From an uncultured Massilia sp. (lineage in GTDB: Bacteria; Pseudomonadota; Gammaproteobacteria; Burkholderiales; Burkholderiaceae), in NCBI GenBank assembly GCA_946481275.1, contig CAMLMV010000027.1:1-64000 (forward strand): a stretch of DNA of 64,000 bases. Direction: 5' to 3'. Each line of letters opens with the position of its first letter. The first letter of the stretch is position 1. A program made the position numbers and the translations under genes. Below are positions 1-10,952 of the stretch, in pieces. The notes beneath the pieces were generated by a model that did not search any database, was not told where the DNA came from, and saw nothing but the letters and a program-made list of their open reading frames with translations.

Positions 1-4
1 TGTT

Positions 5-22
5 AAGTAGAAAATTCTACTT
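5..22. repeat. Perfect 8-bp inverted repeat
   Basis: Arms aagtagaa and ttctactt flank a 2-base centre. The repeat lies just beyond the stop codon of the truncated vgrG. The window edge prevents any decision on whether it is the end of a mobile element or a chance palindrome. Confidence 0.5.
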
Positions 23-48
23 CCAAACGCGCTCTTTTTGCGGGGGGA

Positions 49-669
49 TTACCGCCTCAGGCTGTACACGGAATCGGTGATGACCCACTCGTGACCCCGA
101 CCGTCCGGCGCCTGCTCGATGTACCCGTACCAGCCTTCGCTCTCCATCATGCGCATGACGAAATGCCAGTCGGTTTCGTACTGTGTGCAATAGGAGCGAG
201 ATCGCGCCTTCTGGTTCACTTCGAATTTGAATCGGCCACGACATTGAGGATGGCCATTCAATACGGCCGAGATGATCTCCTCTGCATTTTTATCCTGCCA
301 AATGCGTGCGTCTTTCCGAAATTTGAGGAAGTGAAAACAGCTCGAAAAACCGATCTGGTACGCAGTCAGCTGCCCATCGCTACCAAGCTTTTTGGCAGTA
401 TGGACGTATCCATGCATCGGCAGGTAGCTGGCATCCGTCTGCAACGTCCAAAGGGTGACTTCTTGGGCGATAAGCTGCTTGAGCTCGATGTCAGGGTTCA
501 GCGACAGTAGATCTACGGTGTAATCAAATCCTTCGCTGATGCGGTCAACACCATGAGCCCGCTGTGGAAGCAAGGTGTTGGCTCCAAGGGGAGTGTCCAG
601 CTTCAGCAGCCGTTTTTCCTGGCCGATTTTTCCAAACAGGCTGTCCACAAGTTGCCTTGAGTTACCCAT
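49..669 (-). CDS. vgrG: Truncated VgrG (type VI secretion spike), N-terminal domain only
   Basis: The 206-residue product matches the N-terminal gp27-like base of VgrG spike proteins: an opening TPLG segment, a middle region containing FHFLKFRKDARIWQD, and the YETDWHFVMRMMESEGWYGYIE block near residues 165-185. Full VgrG proteins are usually over 600 residues, so the OB-fold and spike parts are missing. The stop follows SLRR. Shifting one frame near the run of six C's (RNA-like strand) restores PPAKRARLEVEFST, which resembles the usual VgrG continuation, before another stop at the window edge. A decayed remnant is therefore likely, although the rest lies outside the window. An AGGAG ribosome site precedes the ATG at 669. 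Confidence 0.75.
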   Translation of the reverse strand: MGNSRQLVDSLFGKIGQEKRLLKLDTPLGANTLLPQRAHGVDRISEGFDYTVDLLSLNPDIELKQLIAQEVTLWTLQTDASYLPMHGYVHTAKKLGSDGQLTAYQIGFSSCFHFLKFRKDARIWQDKNAEEIISAVLNGHPQCRGRFKFEVNQKARSRSYCTQYETDWHFVMRMMESEGWYGYIEQAPDGRGHEWVITDSVYSLRR

Positions 670-884
670 ATGATCCGGCTCCTGTTCAACTCACGCATCG
701 ACAAATTATCGACAATGATGCTTTACAGAAAGATTGAACTCATCGGAAAAATTCGCTATAGCAACGATGAGCCGAGCAAATTTAAATCATTGCTCCGGAT
801 ACACTTTGACGAGGCTCACATCCACGGCCAAACGACTAGCGTCGAGAACTTAGAAAAGATTGGCACTGCGGAGTAAGCCGAATT
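670..884. other. Intergenic region upstream of the truncated vgrG
   Basis: This 215-bp stretch is clearly more AT-rich than its surroundings and holds the vgrG ribosome site. A plus-strand 68-codon ORF crosses it, but it has no ribosome site, no recognisable motif and atypical codon use, so I do not call it a gene. The AT-richness suggests acquired DNA. Confidence 0.4.
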
Positions 885-1208
885 TTAGTGACTATCGACC
901 TGTACCCCACACTCTAGCAACCGCACCTGCGTCCTGCTGTTATCGTTGATAGTGACCGTGATATCGGCAAAACTCCCCGCCTTCATGCTGTCGCACGGCA
1001 CCCGCAGGTGATACTTCCCCGGCTTGACGTTCACCGGCTGCCCCCGGTGCGCGATGGCATCGGCCAGTTCCCCCGCCTGCACGCGCTCGAAGAACCGTGC
1101 CTTCGCACGTTGCGGCACGTCCTTCTCGACCGTGACTTCCGCCGCCACGGCCGTGGCCAGCACGTTCAACAGCGCAGCGGCGAGGACAAGACTGCGGATT
1201 GCAGACAT
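885..1208 (-). CDS. Small secreted protein of unknown function
   Basis: The 107-residue product starts with a clear Sec signal peptide: a short basic start, a hydrophobic core LVLAAALLNVLAT, and a probable cleavage after AVAA. The mature part is about 85 residues with two cysteines (VPCDSMK and LLECGVQ), which could form a disulphide in the periplasm. I do not recognise a family. An AAGGAGA ribosome site sits just upstream of the ATG and a TATATA stretch further up could be its -10 box. It is transcribed away from ychJ. Confidence 0.7.
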   Translation of the reverse strand: MSAIRSLVLAAALLNVLATAVAAEVTVEKDVPQRAKARFFERVQAGELADAIAHRGQPVNVKPGKYHLRVPCDSMKAGSFADITVTINDNSRTQVRLLECGVQVDSH

Positions 1209-1484
1209 GACTGTCTCCTTAAGACGTCAAAAACGTTGCCAATATATAAGCATTCAGGCGATCTGTGCCATTCTTACATCACTTTCCGGCGCAATCCCAG
1301 GTAAAAGACGTGGAACAGCCATCACAGGCACCCACAAACAAAAAATTTCTCCGCCCATTTAATGGGCAGTTCATTTATTTTCGGCAAAAGATCTTGGCAG
1401 ATGCATCAAATGACATCCATCTGCCGTTATCCTGCACGAGACCCCTCCTCACTCAGCCCCCGGAAATGGCGGATAATTGCCGCC
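1209..1484. other. Divergent intergenic region before ychJ
   Basis: This 276-bp region separates the secreted-protein gene from ychJ. It contains two short dyads: gcccatt/aatgggc at 1353-1367 with a 1-base centre, and ggcagatg/catctgcc at 1396-1403 and 1418-1425 around a 14-base loop. Neither is followed by a T-run, so neither looks like an intrinsic terminator. I see no convincing gene inside. Confidence 0.4.
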
Positions 1485-1928
1485 ATGCCTACTCCTGCGA
1501 AGCCTCTCCCCTGTCCTTGCGGCGGCCCGTCGATCATGCGCTGCTGCGGCCCCTTCATCGCCGGCGCGGAACTGCCGCCGACGGCCGAGGCGTTGATGCG
1601 TTCCCGCTACACGGCCTTCGTGATGCGGGACGAGGCCTACCTGCGCGCAACCTGGCACCCCAGCACGCTGCCGGCGGAACCCATCATCGACCCAAACCAA
1701 AAGGTGCAGTGGCTCGGACTTGAGATAAAATCTGCTTTACGTTTACGTCAACGTAAAGCAGACCTGCCGGAACAACCCAACGAAGACACCGTCGAATTCG
1801 TCGCCCGCTTCAAGGTCCACGGCCGCGCCCACCGGTTGCATGAAGTCAGCCGGTTCGTGCGCGAGCCGGACCCCGCCGTGGGTGGCAAGATGCGGTGGTT
1901 CTATGTGGACGGCAGTTTCCCTGAATAA
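1485..1928 (+). CDS. ychJ: YchJ family protein (SEC-C/NTF2-like)
   Basis: The 147-residue product has the YchJ signatures: an N-terminal CPCG and CC metal-binding pair within residues 8-25, then [23 protein letters not shown] and VEFVARF, and a closing WFYVDG. The second C-terminal SEC-C motif of E. coli YchJ is absent. The start is the ATG at 1485, right before [13 protein letters not shown]; an upstream in-frame start at 1362 would add unrelated residues. The segment between WLGL and VEFVARF is about eight residues longer than in E. coli YchJ, as recalled, and is encoded by the large inverted repeat at 1731-1762. The family's biochemical role is unsettled. Confidence 0.85.
   Translation: MPTPAKPLPCPCGGPSIMRCCGPFIAGAELPPTAEALMRSRYTAFVMRDEAYLRATWHPSTLPAEPIIDPNQKVQWLGLEIKSALRLRQRKADLPEQPNEDTVEFVARFKVHGRAHRLHEVSRFVREPDPAVGGKMRWFYVDGSFPE
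1731..1762. promoter_or_regulatory. Candidate LiuR-type operator inside ychJ, upstream of the liu/bio operon
   Basis: A perfect inverted repeat has 13-bp arms (tctgctttacgtt and aacgtaaagcaga) around the 6-base centre tacgtc. Its ACGT-rich core resembles, from memory, the dyads described for LiuR, the MerR-family regulator of leucine and branched-chain acid degradation genes. It lies within ychJ, about 210 bp before the liuB start codon, and nothing else separates it from the liu operon. A TTGAGA just upstream at 1720-1725 could be a -35 element. No liuR gene is in the window, so the assignment is inference. Confidence 0.6.
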
Positions 1929-1968
1929 AACCGCGCCACAAGCCGCGAACAGCAGGAGACAGGATCCG

Positions 1969-3576
1969 ATGCCCCAGATCGACACGAAACTCAACCCGCG
2001 CAGCGAAGATTTCAAAGCCAACGCCGCCGCCATGCAAACCCTCGTCGACGACTTGCGCGCCAAGGTGGCGCAGGTCGCCAAGGGAGGCGGCGAGGCCGCG
2101 TGTGCGAAGCACGTCGCGCGCGGCAAGCTGCTGCCGCGCGAGCGCGTGCAGATGCTGCTCGATCCGGGCACCCCGTTCCTCGAATTCTCCCAGATGGCCG
2201 CCTACGCCATGTACGACGACGCCGCGCCTGCCGCCGGCATCATCACGGGCATTGGCCGCGTGGCGGGCCAGGAATGCGTGATCGTCTGTAACGATGCCAC
2301 CGTCAAGGGCGGCACGTACTATCCGATGACGGTGAAAAAACACCTGCGCGCGCAGGAGATCGCGGAACAGAACAACCTGCCCTGCATCTACCTCGTCGAC
2401 TCGGGCGGCGCCAACCTGCCGAACCAGGACGACGTGTTCCCCGACCGCGACCACTTCGGCCGCATCTTTTATAACCAGGCCAACCTGTCCGCGAAAGGCA
2501 TCCCGCAGATCGCCGTCGTGATGGGCTCGTGCACGGCGGGCGGCGCGTACGTGCCGGCGATGAGCGACGAATCCATCATCGTCAAGGAACAGGGCACGAT
2601 CTTCCTGGGCGGCCCGCCGCTGGTGAAAGCGGCGACGGGCGAAGTCGTCACGGCCGAGGACCTGGGCGGCGGCGACGTGCACACACGCCTGTCCGGCGTC
2701 GCGGACCACCTGGCGCAGGACGACACGCACGCGCTGGCGCTCGCACGCACCATCGTCTCGAACCTGAACCGCACGAAGCCCCAGCAGGGCGCGCTGCGCG
2801 AAGCGGCTGAGCCGAAGTACGCGCCGGAAGAACTGTACGGCGTCATCCCCGTCGACACCCGTAAACCGTTCGACGTGCGCGAAGTCATCGCGCGCATCGT
2901 CGACGGCAGCGAGTTCGACGAATTCAAGGCCCGCTACGGCACGACGCTCGTCTGCGGCTTCGCCCACATCTTCGGCATGAAGGTCGGGATCATCGCCAAC
3001 AACGGCATCCTGTTCTCGGAATCCGCGCTGAAGGGCACGCACTTCATCGAACTGTGCTGCCAGAGAAAAATCCCGCTAGTCTTCCTGCAGAACATCACCG
3101 GCTTCATGGTCGGCCGCAAGTACGAGAACGAAGGCATCGCCCGCAACGGCGCAAAGATGGTCACCGCCGTCGCGACGGCGTCCGTGCCCAAGTTCACCGT
3201 GATCATCGGCGGCTCGTTCGGCGCCGGCAACTACGGCATGTGCGGCCGCGCATTCTCGCCGCGCTTCCTGTGGATGTGGCCCAATGCACGCATCTCCGTG
3301 ATGGGCGGCGACCAGGCGGCGTCCGTGCTGGCGACCGTCAAGCGCGACGGCATCGAGGCGCGCGGCGGCCAGTGGAGCGCGGACGAGGAAGCCGCATTCA
3401 AGCAGCCGATCAAGGAACAGTACGAACACCAGGGCCACCCGTATTACGCCACCGCGCGCCTGTGGGACGACGGCGTGATCGACCCGGCCGATACGCGCAT
3501 GGTGCTGGGCCTGGGTCTCTCGGCCGCGCTGAACGCGCCGATCGAGGACACGAAGTTCGGCGTGTTCCGCATGTGA
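1969..3576 (+). CDS. liuB: 3-methylcrotonyl-CoA carboxylase, carboxyltransferase (beta) subunit
   Basis: This subunit transfers the carboxyl group from biotin to 3-methylcrotonyl-CoA, the carboxylation step of leucine degradation, as partner of LiuD. The 535-residue product has the two-crotonase carboxyltransferase architecture. It shows [10 protein letters not shown] near residue 50, [21 protein letters not shown] near 145, [17 protein letters not shown] near 185, and the glycine-rich [15 protein letters not shown] near 413, a pattern typical of MCC beta rather than propionyl-CoA carboxylase. The start is the ATG at 1969 with an AGGAGA site 10 bases upstream; a longer in-frame reading runs back into ychJ and is rejected. 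It begins the liu/bio block, 11 bp before liuC. Confidence 0.95.
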   Translation: MPQIDTKLNPRSEDFKANAAAMQTLVDDLRAKVAQVAKGGGEAACAKHVARGKLLPRERVQMLLDPGTPFLEFSQMAAYAMYDDAAPAAGIITGIGRVAGQECVIVCNDATVKGGTYYPMTVKKHLRAQEIAEQNNLPCIYLVDSGGANLPNQDDVFPDRDHFGRIFYNQANLSAKGIPQIAVVMGSCTAGGAYVPAMSDESIIVKEQGTIFLGGPPLVKAATGEVVTAEDLGGGDVHTRLSGVADHLAQDDTHALALARTIVSNLNRTKPQQGALREAAEPKYAPEELYGVIPVDTRKPFDVREVIARIVDGSEFDEFKARYGTTLVCGFAHIFGMKVGIIANNGILFSESALKGTHFIELCCQRKIPLVFLQNITGFMVGRKYENEGIARNGAKMVTAVATASVPKFTVIIGGSFGAGNYGMCGRAFSPRFLWMWPNARISVMGGDQAASVLATVKRDGIEARGGQWSADEEAAFKQPIKEQYEHQGHPYYATARLWDDGVIDPADTRMVLGLGLSAALNAPIEDTKFGVFRM

Positions 3577-3587
3577 GGAGCGAGAAC

Positions 3588-4373
3588 ATGGACTATCAAA
3601 CGCTGACTGTCACCATCCTTGATCGCATCGGCCACGTCACGCTGAACCGCCCCGACCTGCGCAACGCGTTCAACGAACAAAGCATCGCCGAACTCGCCCT
3701 CGCCTTCGACGAGCTGGGACGCAATGAGCTCGTGCGCGCCATCGTGCTCGGCGCGAACGGCCCCGCGTTCTGCGCCGGCGCGGACCTGAACTGGATGAAG
3801 AAGATGGCCGGCTATTCGGACAGCGAAAACCGCGCCGACGCCATGCGCCTCGCCGACATGCTGCGCACCATTTATGCCTGTCCGAAACCCGTCGTGGCGA
3901 AGGTGCAGGGCGACTGCTACGCCGGCGGCATGGGCCTCGTGGCCGCGTGCGACGTCGTCGTGGCCGTCGACACGGCCAACTTCTGCCTGTCGGAAGTGAA
4001 GCTCGGGCTGATCCCCGCGACGATCTCGCCGTACGTGATCAAGGCGATGGGAGAGCAGGCCGCGCGCCGCTACTTCCTCACGGCCGAACGCTTCGATGCG
4101 AAGGAGGCCCATCGCATCGGCTTCGCGCACGAGATCGTGCCGGCCGCGGACCTCGACACAAAAGTCGCCGGCATCGTGCAGGCGCTGGCCAACAACAGCC
4201 CGAACGCGGTGCGCGAAGCGAAGAAGCTCGTGCGCGAGATCGCGGGCGAACCCGTCACGGAAGCGCTGCTGGAAGACACGGCCAATCGCATCGCGGGCAT
4301 CCGCGCGTCGCTCGAAGGGCGCGAGGGCGTCGCCTCATTTCTCGAAAAACGCCGGCCTTCATGGCTGGACTAG
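3588..4373 (+). CDS. liuC: 3-methylglutaconyl-CoA hydratase (enoyl-CoA hydratase family)
   Basis: This crotonase-fold enzyme (261 residues) should hydrate 3-methylglutaconyl-CoA to HMG-CoA, the step between the carboxylase and the lyase of leucine degradation. Visible family marks are the oxyanion-hole segments FCAGADLNWM near residue 64 and CYAGGMGLVAACD near 110, followed by SEVKLGLIPATISPYV, which carries the catalytic glutamate. The ADLNWM signature is common in methylglutaconyl-CoA hydratases. A GAGGAG ribosome site overlaps the liuB stop, so the two are probably translated together. Position between liuB and liuD/liuE supports this substrate; a broader enoyl-CoA hydratase activity cannot be excluded. 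Confidence 0.9.
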   Translation: MDYQTLTVTILDRIGHVTLNRPDLRNAFNEQSIAELALAFDELGRNELVRAIVLGANGPAFCAGADLNWMKKMAGYSDSENRADAMRLADMLRTIYACPKPVVAKVQGDCYAGGMGLVAACDVVVAVDTANFCLSEVKLGLIPATISPYVIKAMGEQAARRYFLTAERFDAKEAHRIGFAHEIVPAADLDTKVAGIVQALANNSPNAVREAKKLVREIAGEPVTEALLEDTANRIAGIRASLEGREGVASFLEKRRPSWLD

Positions 4374-4394
4374 CTAGACCAAACAGGACGTAGA

Positions 4395-5738
4395 TTGAAA
4401 CCCACCACCACTTCCTCCGACTGGATCGCGCGCAGCCTGCGCAGCGTCTGGCATCCATGCACGCAAATGCAGCACCACGAAGAGGTGCCGCTGATCGCCG
4501 TCAGCCACGCCAAGGGGCCGTGGCTGGTCGACCATGAAGGCCGGCGCTACCTGGACGGCATCAGCTCGTGGTGGGTCAATTTGTTCGGCCACGCCAACCC
4601 GCGCATCAACGCGGCCTTGAAGGACCAGCTGGACAAGCTGGAACACGCGATGCTCGCCGGTTTTACGCATGAACCGGTGATCGAGCTGTCCGAACAACTG
4701 GCCGCATTGACGGGCCAGCAGCTCGGCCACGCGTTCTACGCATCCGACGGCGCATCGGCCGTCGAGATCGCTCTGAAAATGAGTTTTCATTACTGGCGCA
4801 ACGCGGGCTATGCGGACAAGCAGGAATTCGTCTGCCTGCAGGGCTCCTACCACGGCGAGACCGTCGGCGCGCTGGGTGTGACGGACGTCGCGCTGTTCAA
4901 GGATGCGTACGGCCCGCTGCTGCGCGCCGCGCGTACCGTGTCGTCGCCGGATGCGCGCAATGCCGTCGACGGCGAGTCGGCGCAGGACGTCGCGCTGCGT
5001 GCGGCGAAGGACGTAGAAGCGCTGTTTGCGGAACAGGGCGACAAGATCTCCGCCATCATCGTCGAGCCGCTCGTGCAGTGCGCGACCGGCATGGCGATGC
5101 ACGACCCGCTGTACCTGCAGCGCCTGCGCGAGCTGTGCGACAAGTACCACGTGCACCTGATCGCCGACGAGATCGCGGTGGGCTGCGGCCGCACCGGCAC
5201 GTTCTTCGCGTGCGAGCAGGCGGCGATCTGGCCGGACTTCATGTGCCTTTCCAAAGGCATTAGCGGCGGCTACCTGCCGCTGTCGCTCGTCCTCACCACC
5301 GACAAGGTGTACGAGGCGTTCTACAGCGAAGACATCACGCGCGGCTTCCTGCACTCGCACTCGTACACGGGCAATGCGCTGGCCTGCCGCGCCGCGCTGG
5401 CGACCCTGCAGATCTTCCAGGACGACGACGTGTTGAACAAGAACCGCGAAACGGCCACGCGCCTGATGCTGGAACTGGCGCCGCTGCTGGACCACAAGCG
5501 CGTGACGAACTTCCGCCAGCGCGGCATGATCCTCGCGTTCGATGCGGTGGAGCCGGACACGCAGCGCGCCTCGACCTTCGCGCGCCGCTTCTTCACGAGC
5601 GCCGTCGAAAACGAGCTGCTGCTGCGCCCCATCGGCCGCACCGTGTACCTGATGCCGCCGTACGTGCTGGACGAGGAAGAGATCGTGGGCCTCGCCGCGC
5701 GCACGCGCAAGGTGTTCGAGTCGGTGATCGCGGAGTGA
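4395..5738 (+). CDS. bioA: Adenosylmethionine--8-amino-7-oxononanoate aminotransferase
   Basis: BioA makes 7,8-diaminopelargonate from 8-amino-7-oxononanoate, using S-adenosylmethionine as amino donor and PLP as cofactor. The 447-residue product has the BioA hallmark WHPCTQM near residue 18, [15 protein letters not shown] near 57, [14 protein letters not shown] near 255 and the PLP lysine in [13 protein letters not shown] near 285. The start must be TTG at 4395, because the first internal ATG (CTQM) already lies within conserved sequence. It follows liuC by 21 bp on the same strand, and its stop overlaps the bioF start as TGATG. Confidence 0.94.
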   Translation: MKPTTTSSDWIARSLRSVWHPCTQMQHHEEVPLIAVSHAKGPWLVDHEGRRYLDGISSWWVNLFGHANPRINAALKDQLDKLEHAMLAGFTHEPVIELSEQLAALTGQQLGHAFYASDGASAVEIALKMSFHYWRNAGYADKQEFVCLQGSYHGETVGALGVTDVALFKDAYGPLLRAARTVSSPDARNAVDGESAQDVALRAAKDVEALFAEQGDKISAIIVEPLVQCATGMAMHDPLYLQRLRELCDKYHVHLIADEIAVGCGRTGTFFACEQAAIWPDFMCLSKGISGGYLPLSLVLTTDKVYEAFYSEDITRGFLHSHSYTGNALACRAALATLQIFQDDDVLNKNRETATRLMLELAPLLDHKRVTNFRQRGMILAFDAVEPDTQRASTFARRFFTSAVENELLLRPIGRTVYLMPPYVLDEEEIVGLAARTRKVFESVIAE

Positions 5739-6928
5739 TGATGGATTTGATCGACAACGTCCGCGCCCAATTGGACGAGCTGGCAAGCCGCAGCCTGACC
5801 CGCCACCGCCGCACGGCGGAGACGCCTTGCGCACCGCGCCAGGTCGTCGACGGCCGGGACATGCTCGCGTTCTGCAGCAACGATTACCTGGGCCTGGCCG
5901 CACATCCGCGCGTCGTGGAAGCGCTGCGCGAGGGCGCGAGCCTGTATGGCGCCGGCAGCGGCGCGTCGCACCTCGTGTCGGGCCACAGCCGCGCGCACGC
6001 GCTGCTGGAAGAGCGATTGGCCGCGTTCGAAGCGCCGCACCTGGAATCCGCGCGCGCGCTGTACTTCTGCACCGGCTACATGGCGAACCTCGCCGTGCTG
6101 ACGGGTCTCGGCAGCACACCCGATGCGATGATCTTCTCGGAAGCGCTGAACCACGCGTCGCTGATCGACGGCGCCCGCCTCGCGCGCGCAGGCGTGACCG
6201 TGTACCCGCACGGCGACGTGGCTGCGCTGGAAGAGAAACTCGCGGCGAGCGCTGCGCCGACTAGAATCGTCGTCACGGACAGCGTGTTCAGCATGGACGG
6301 CGACCTCGCCCCGCTGCCGGCATTGCTCGCGCTGTGCGAACGCCATGGCGCGTGGCTCGTCGTCGACGATGCGCACGGCTTCGGCGTCCTGGGCGATAAC
6401 GGCCGCGGCGCGCTGGAACATTTCGGCCTGCGTTCGCCGCACCTCGTCTACATCGGTACGCTGGGCAAGGCGGCCGGCGTGGGCGGCGCATTCATCGCGG
6501 CGCACGAAGACGTGATCGAGCTGATGATCCAGCGTGCGCGCCCGTACATCTACACGACGGCCGCCGCGCCCGCGCTCGCGCACGCGCTGCTCGCGAGTGT
6601 CGATATCATCGAGGGCGATGAAGGCGAACAACGCCGCGCCGGCCTGCGTGCACGCATCGCGCAACTGGACGGCGGCCTGCGCCTGGAACGCTGGCAGCGT
6701 CCGGTGTCGACGACGGCGATCCAGCCCATCATCATCGGCGCCAACGACGAGGCGATGGCCGTCGCCTCGCGCCTGCACCGGCAGGGACTGTGGGTGCCGG
6801 CGATCCGTCCGCCGACCGTGGCAGTGGGCACGGCGCGCCTGCGCGTCACGCTGTCCGCCGCGCATACCGAACAAGACGTCGCGCAGTTGACTGCTGCGCT
6901 CAACCAGCTGGAAAGGACCTGGGCATGA
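5738..6928 (+). CDS. bioF: 8-amino-7-oxononanoate synthase
   Basis: BioF condenses pimeloyl-thioester with alanine in the first ring-directed step of biotin synthesis and uses PLP. The 396-residue product has [15 protein letters not shown] near residue 46, [15 protein letters not shown] near 72, the cofactor-binding [10 protein letters not shown] near 208 and the PLP lysine in [14 protein letters not shown] near 240. The start is the ATG at 5738, which overlaps the bioA TGA; another ATG follows directly at 5741. Its own stop overlaps the bioD start as ATGA. Both junctions suggest translational coupling. Confidence 0.94.
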   Translation: MMDLIDNVRAQLDELASRSLTRHRRTAETPCAPRQVVDGRDMLAFCSNDYLGLAAHPRVVEALREGASLYGAGSGASHLVSGHSRAHALLEERLAAFEAPHLESARALYFCTGYMANLAVLTGLGSTPDAMIFSEALNHASLIDGARLARAGVTVYPHGDVAALEEKLAASAAPTRIVVTDSVFSMDGDLAPLPALLALCERHGAWLVVDDAHGFGVLGDNGRGALEHFGLRSPHLVYIGTLGKAAGVGGAFIAAHEDVIELMIQRARPYIYTTAAAPALAHALLASVDIIEGDEGEQRRAGLRARIAQLDGGLRLERWQRPVSTTAIQPIIIGANDEAMAVASRLHRQGLWVPAIRPPTVAVGTARLRVTLSAAHTEQDVAQLTAALNQLERTWA

Positions 6929-7719
6929 GCCTCAACGAGCCCGAACAATCCGTCGGCACGGCCGAACCGGCCGCGGTGCCGCAGACCATCCCCGCGCCGC
7001 TCGCCGCGGAAGGCGTGCCAACGCGCTTTGCCTGCTTCGTGACGGGCACGGACACGGAAATCGGCAAGACGCTGGTCTCCAGCGCCATCCTCCATAAACT
7101 CGTGCGCCAGGGCGTGCGCGCGTGCGGCATGAAGCCCATCGCGGCCGGCGCCGAGGAACGCGATGGAGACTTGCACAACGACGACGCCGCCATGCTGCGC
7201 GCGGCCGGCAACGTGCAATTGCCGCAATCGATCACGACGCCGTACATGCTGCGCGAGCCGTGCGCGCCGCACATCGCGGCAAGCCTGGAAGGCGTCACCA
7301 TCGAACCGGTACCCATCCTGACGGCGTATGCCGAAATCCTGGGCGCGTCCGACGCCACCGTCGTCGAAGGCGTGGGCGGTTTCTGCGTGCCGTTCTCCGA
7401 AGATTTCGACAGCGCCGATCTGGCCGTACAATTAGGGTTGCCCGTCGTTCTCGTCGTCGGCATGCGCCTGGGCTGCATCAACCATGCTTTATTGACGGCC
7501 GAGGCGATCGTCGCGCGCGGCCTCGTGCTCGCGGGCTGGGTCGCCAACCAGGTGGACCCGGACATGCGCTTCGCCGACGAAAACGTCGCGGAGCTCGAAC
7601 GCCGCCTGCCCGCCCCGCTGCTCGGCCGCGTGCCGCGCCTCGACGGACCGACGGCGGCCAAGGCTGCCACTTACCTCGAACTCGCGAGCCTGCCCGGATG
7701 GCCGGCCAAGCGAGCCTGA
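6925..7719 (+). CDS. bioD: Dethiobiotin synthetase
   Basis: BioD closes the ureido ring of dethiobiotin from diaminopelargonate, CO2 and ATP. The 264-residue product has the P-loop variant GTDTEIGKT near residue 39, the lysine in [11 protein letters not shown] near 66, and [13 protein letters not shown] near 150. About 30 residues precede the P-loop region, longer than in E. coli BioD, and are rich in Ala, Pro and Glu. This tail is probably disordered and its role is unknown. The ATG at 6925 overlaps the bioF stop. Confidence 0.93.
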   Translation: MSLNEPEQSVGTAEPAAVPQTIPAPLAAEGVPTRFACFVTGTDTEIGKTLVSSAILHKLVRQGVRACGMKPIAAGAEERDGDLHNDDAAMLRAAGNVQLPQSITTPYMLREPCAPHIAASLEGVTIEPVPILTAYAEILGASDATVVEGVGGFCVPFSEDFDSADLAVQLGLPVVLVVGMRLGCINHALLTAEAIVARGLVLAGWVANQVDPDMRFADENVAELERRLPAPLLGRVPRLDGPTAAKAATYLELASLPGWPAKRA

Positions 7720-7738
7720 CCAAAACAAGGAATCCGAA

Positions 7739-8767
7739 ATGACCCAAGTCGTTACTCTCCACCCGCCGGTCACGCCGGCCTCCCTGCCGAAAGACGCCAC
7801 CTGGCCGCTGGACGACGTGCTCGCGCTGTTCGAGCTGCCGCTGCCGGAACTGATGTTCCGCGCGCAGCAGGCGCACCGCGCCGAGTTCCCCGACGGCGAC
7901 GTCGAACTCGCGACCCTGCTGTCGATCAAGACCGGCGGCTGCGAGGAAGACTGCGGCTACTGCCCGCAGGCCGCGCGCTACGACACGGGCGTCGAGGCGA
8001 AGAAGATCCTCGACCTCGACACGGTGCTGGACGCCGCGCGCGAAGCGAAGGCCAAGGGCGCGACGCGCTTCTGCATGGGCGCCGCATGGCGCAGCCCGAA
8101 AGAGCGCGACATGGAAAAAGTGGAAGCCATGGTGCGCGGCGTGAAGGCGCTGGGCATGGAAACCTGCGCGACCCTCGGCATGCTGGAAGAAGGCCAGGCC
8201 GAGCAACTGAAGCAGGCGGGCCTGGACTACTACAACCACAACATCGACACCTCGCCGGACTTCTACGGCGACGTGATCTCCACGCGCGAATACCGCGACC
8301 GCCTGGACACGCTGGGCCGCGTGCGCACGGCCGGCCTGAAAATCTGCTGCGGCGGCATCGTGGGCATGGGCGAGACGCGTGCCCAGCGCGCGGGCCTGAT
8401 CGCGCAGCTGGCCAACATGAACCCGTATCCGGAATCGGTGCCCATCAACCACCTGGTGCAAGTGGAAGGCACGCCGATGCACGGCCTGCCGCCGCTGGAC
8501 CCGATCGAATTCGTGCGCACGATCGCCGTTGCCCGCATCACGATGCCGAAGGCGCGCGTGCGTTTGTCGGCCGGTCGCCGCGAGCTGGGCGAAGCCGTGC
8601 AGGCGATGTGCTTCATGGCCGGCGCCAACTCGATCTTCTACGGCGACAAGCTGCTCACCACGGACAATCCGGAAGCGGACGACGACCGCAAGCTGCTGGA
8701 AAAGCTGGGCCTGAAAACCCGTTCGGCGACGCTGGAGTCGGTGCAGAAGGAGAGCTGCGGCTGCTGA
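7739..8767 (+). CDS. bioB: Biotin synthase
   Basis: BioB inserts sulphur into dethiobiotin with radical SAM chemistry. The 342-residue product has the radical SAM triad in [18 protein letters not shown] near residues 62-79, [12 protein letters not shown] near 114, [13 protein letters not shown] near 163, and the GGIVGMGE glycine-rich segment near 205. The C-terminus ends in SCGC. It lies 19 bp after bioD with an AAGG-type ribosome site and closes the bioAFDB set embedded in the leucine operon. Confidence 0.95.
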   Translation: MTQVVTLHPPVTPASLPKDATWPLDDVLALFELPLPELMFRAQQAHRAEFPDGDVELATLLSIKTGGCEEDCGYCPQAARYDTGVEAKKILDLDTVLDAAREAKAKGATRFCMGAAWRSPKERDMEKVEAMVRGVKALGMETCATLGMLEEGQAEQLKQAGLDYYNHNIDTSPDFYGDVISTREYRDRLDTLGRVRTAGLKICCGGIVGMGETRAQRAGLIAQLANMNPYPESVPINHLVQVEGTPMHGLPPLDPIEFVRTIAVARITMPKARVRLSAGRRELGEAVQAMCFMAGANSIFYGDKLLTTDNPEADDDRKLLEKLGLKTRSATLESVQKESCGC

Positions 8768-8860
8768 GCGCAGCAACCGACGTAGTCAGGCCACAAGCCA
8801 GGTTTTATAGAAGTCACGGCCACAAGCCGATCCCACAACACATAAAACAGACGAGACACC
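8768..8860. other. Gap between bioB and liuD with a repeated 11-mer
   Basis: This 93-bp spacer is the largest inside the liu/bio block. It holds two copies of ggccacaagcc, at 8789-8799 and 8818-8828, starting 29 bp apart. The core gccacaagcc also occurs at 1935-1944, just before liuB. No intrinsic terminator is visible. An internal promoter is possible but no good -35/-10 pair stands out. Confidence 0.45.
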
Positions 8861-10870
<2,010 letters not shown>

Positions 10871-10952
10871 TCAACGCCGTGGCGGAGACCGCGGCGCAGA
10901 ACCACCAACGAGACAGCAAACGCAAACATCCATAACAATCAGGAGACACGAG

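Noticed and set aside
670..876. A 68-codon plus-strand ORF beside vgrG
   Set aside because: No ribosome site, no recognisable motif, atypical AT-rich codons, and it lies over the vgrG promoter region.
1840..1968. An upstream extension of liuB into ychJ
   Set aside because: The added residues are unlike any carboxyltransferase and the ATG at 1969 has a proper ribosome site.
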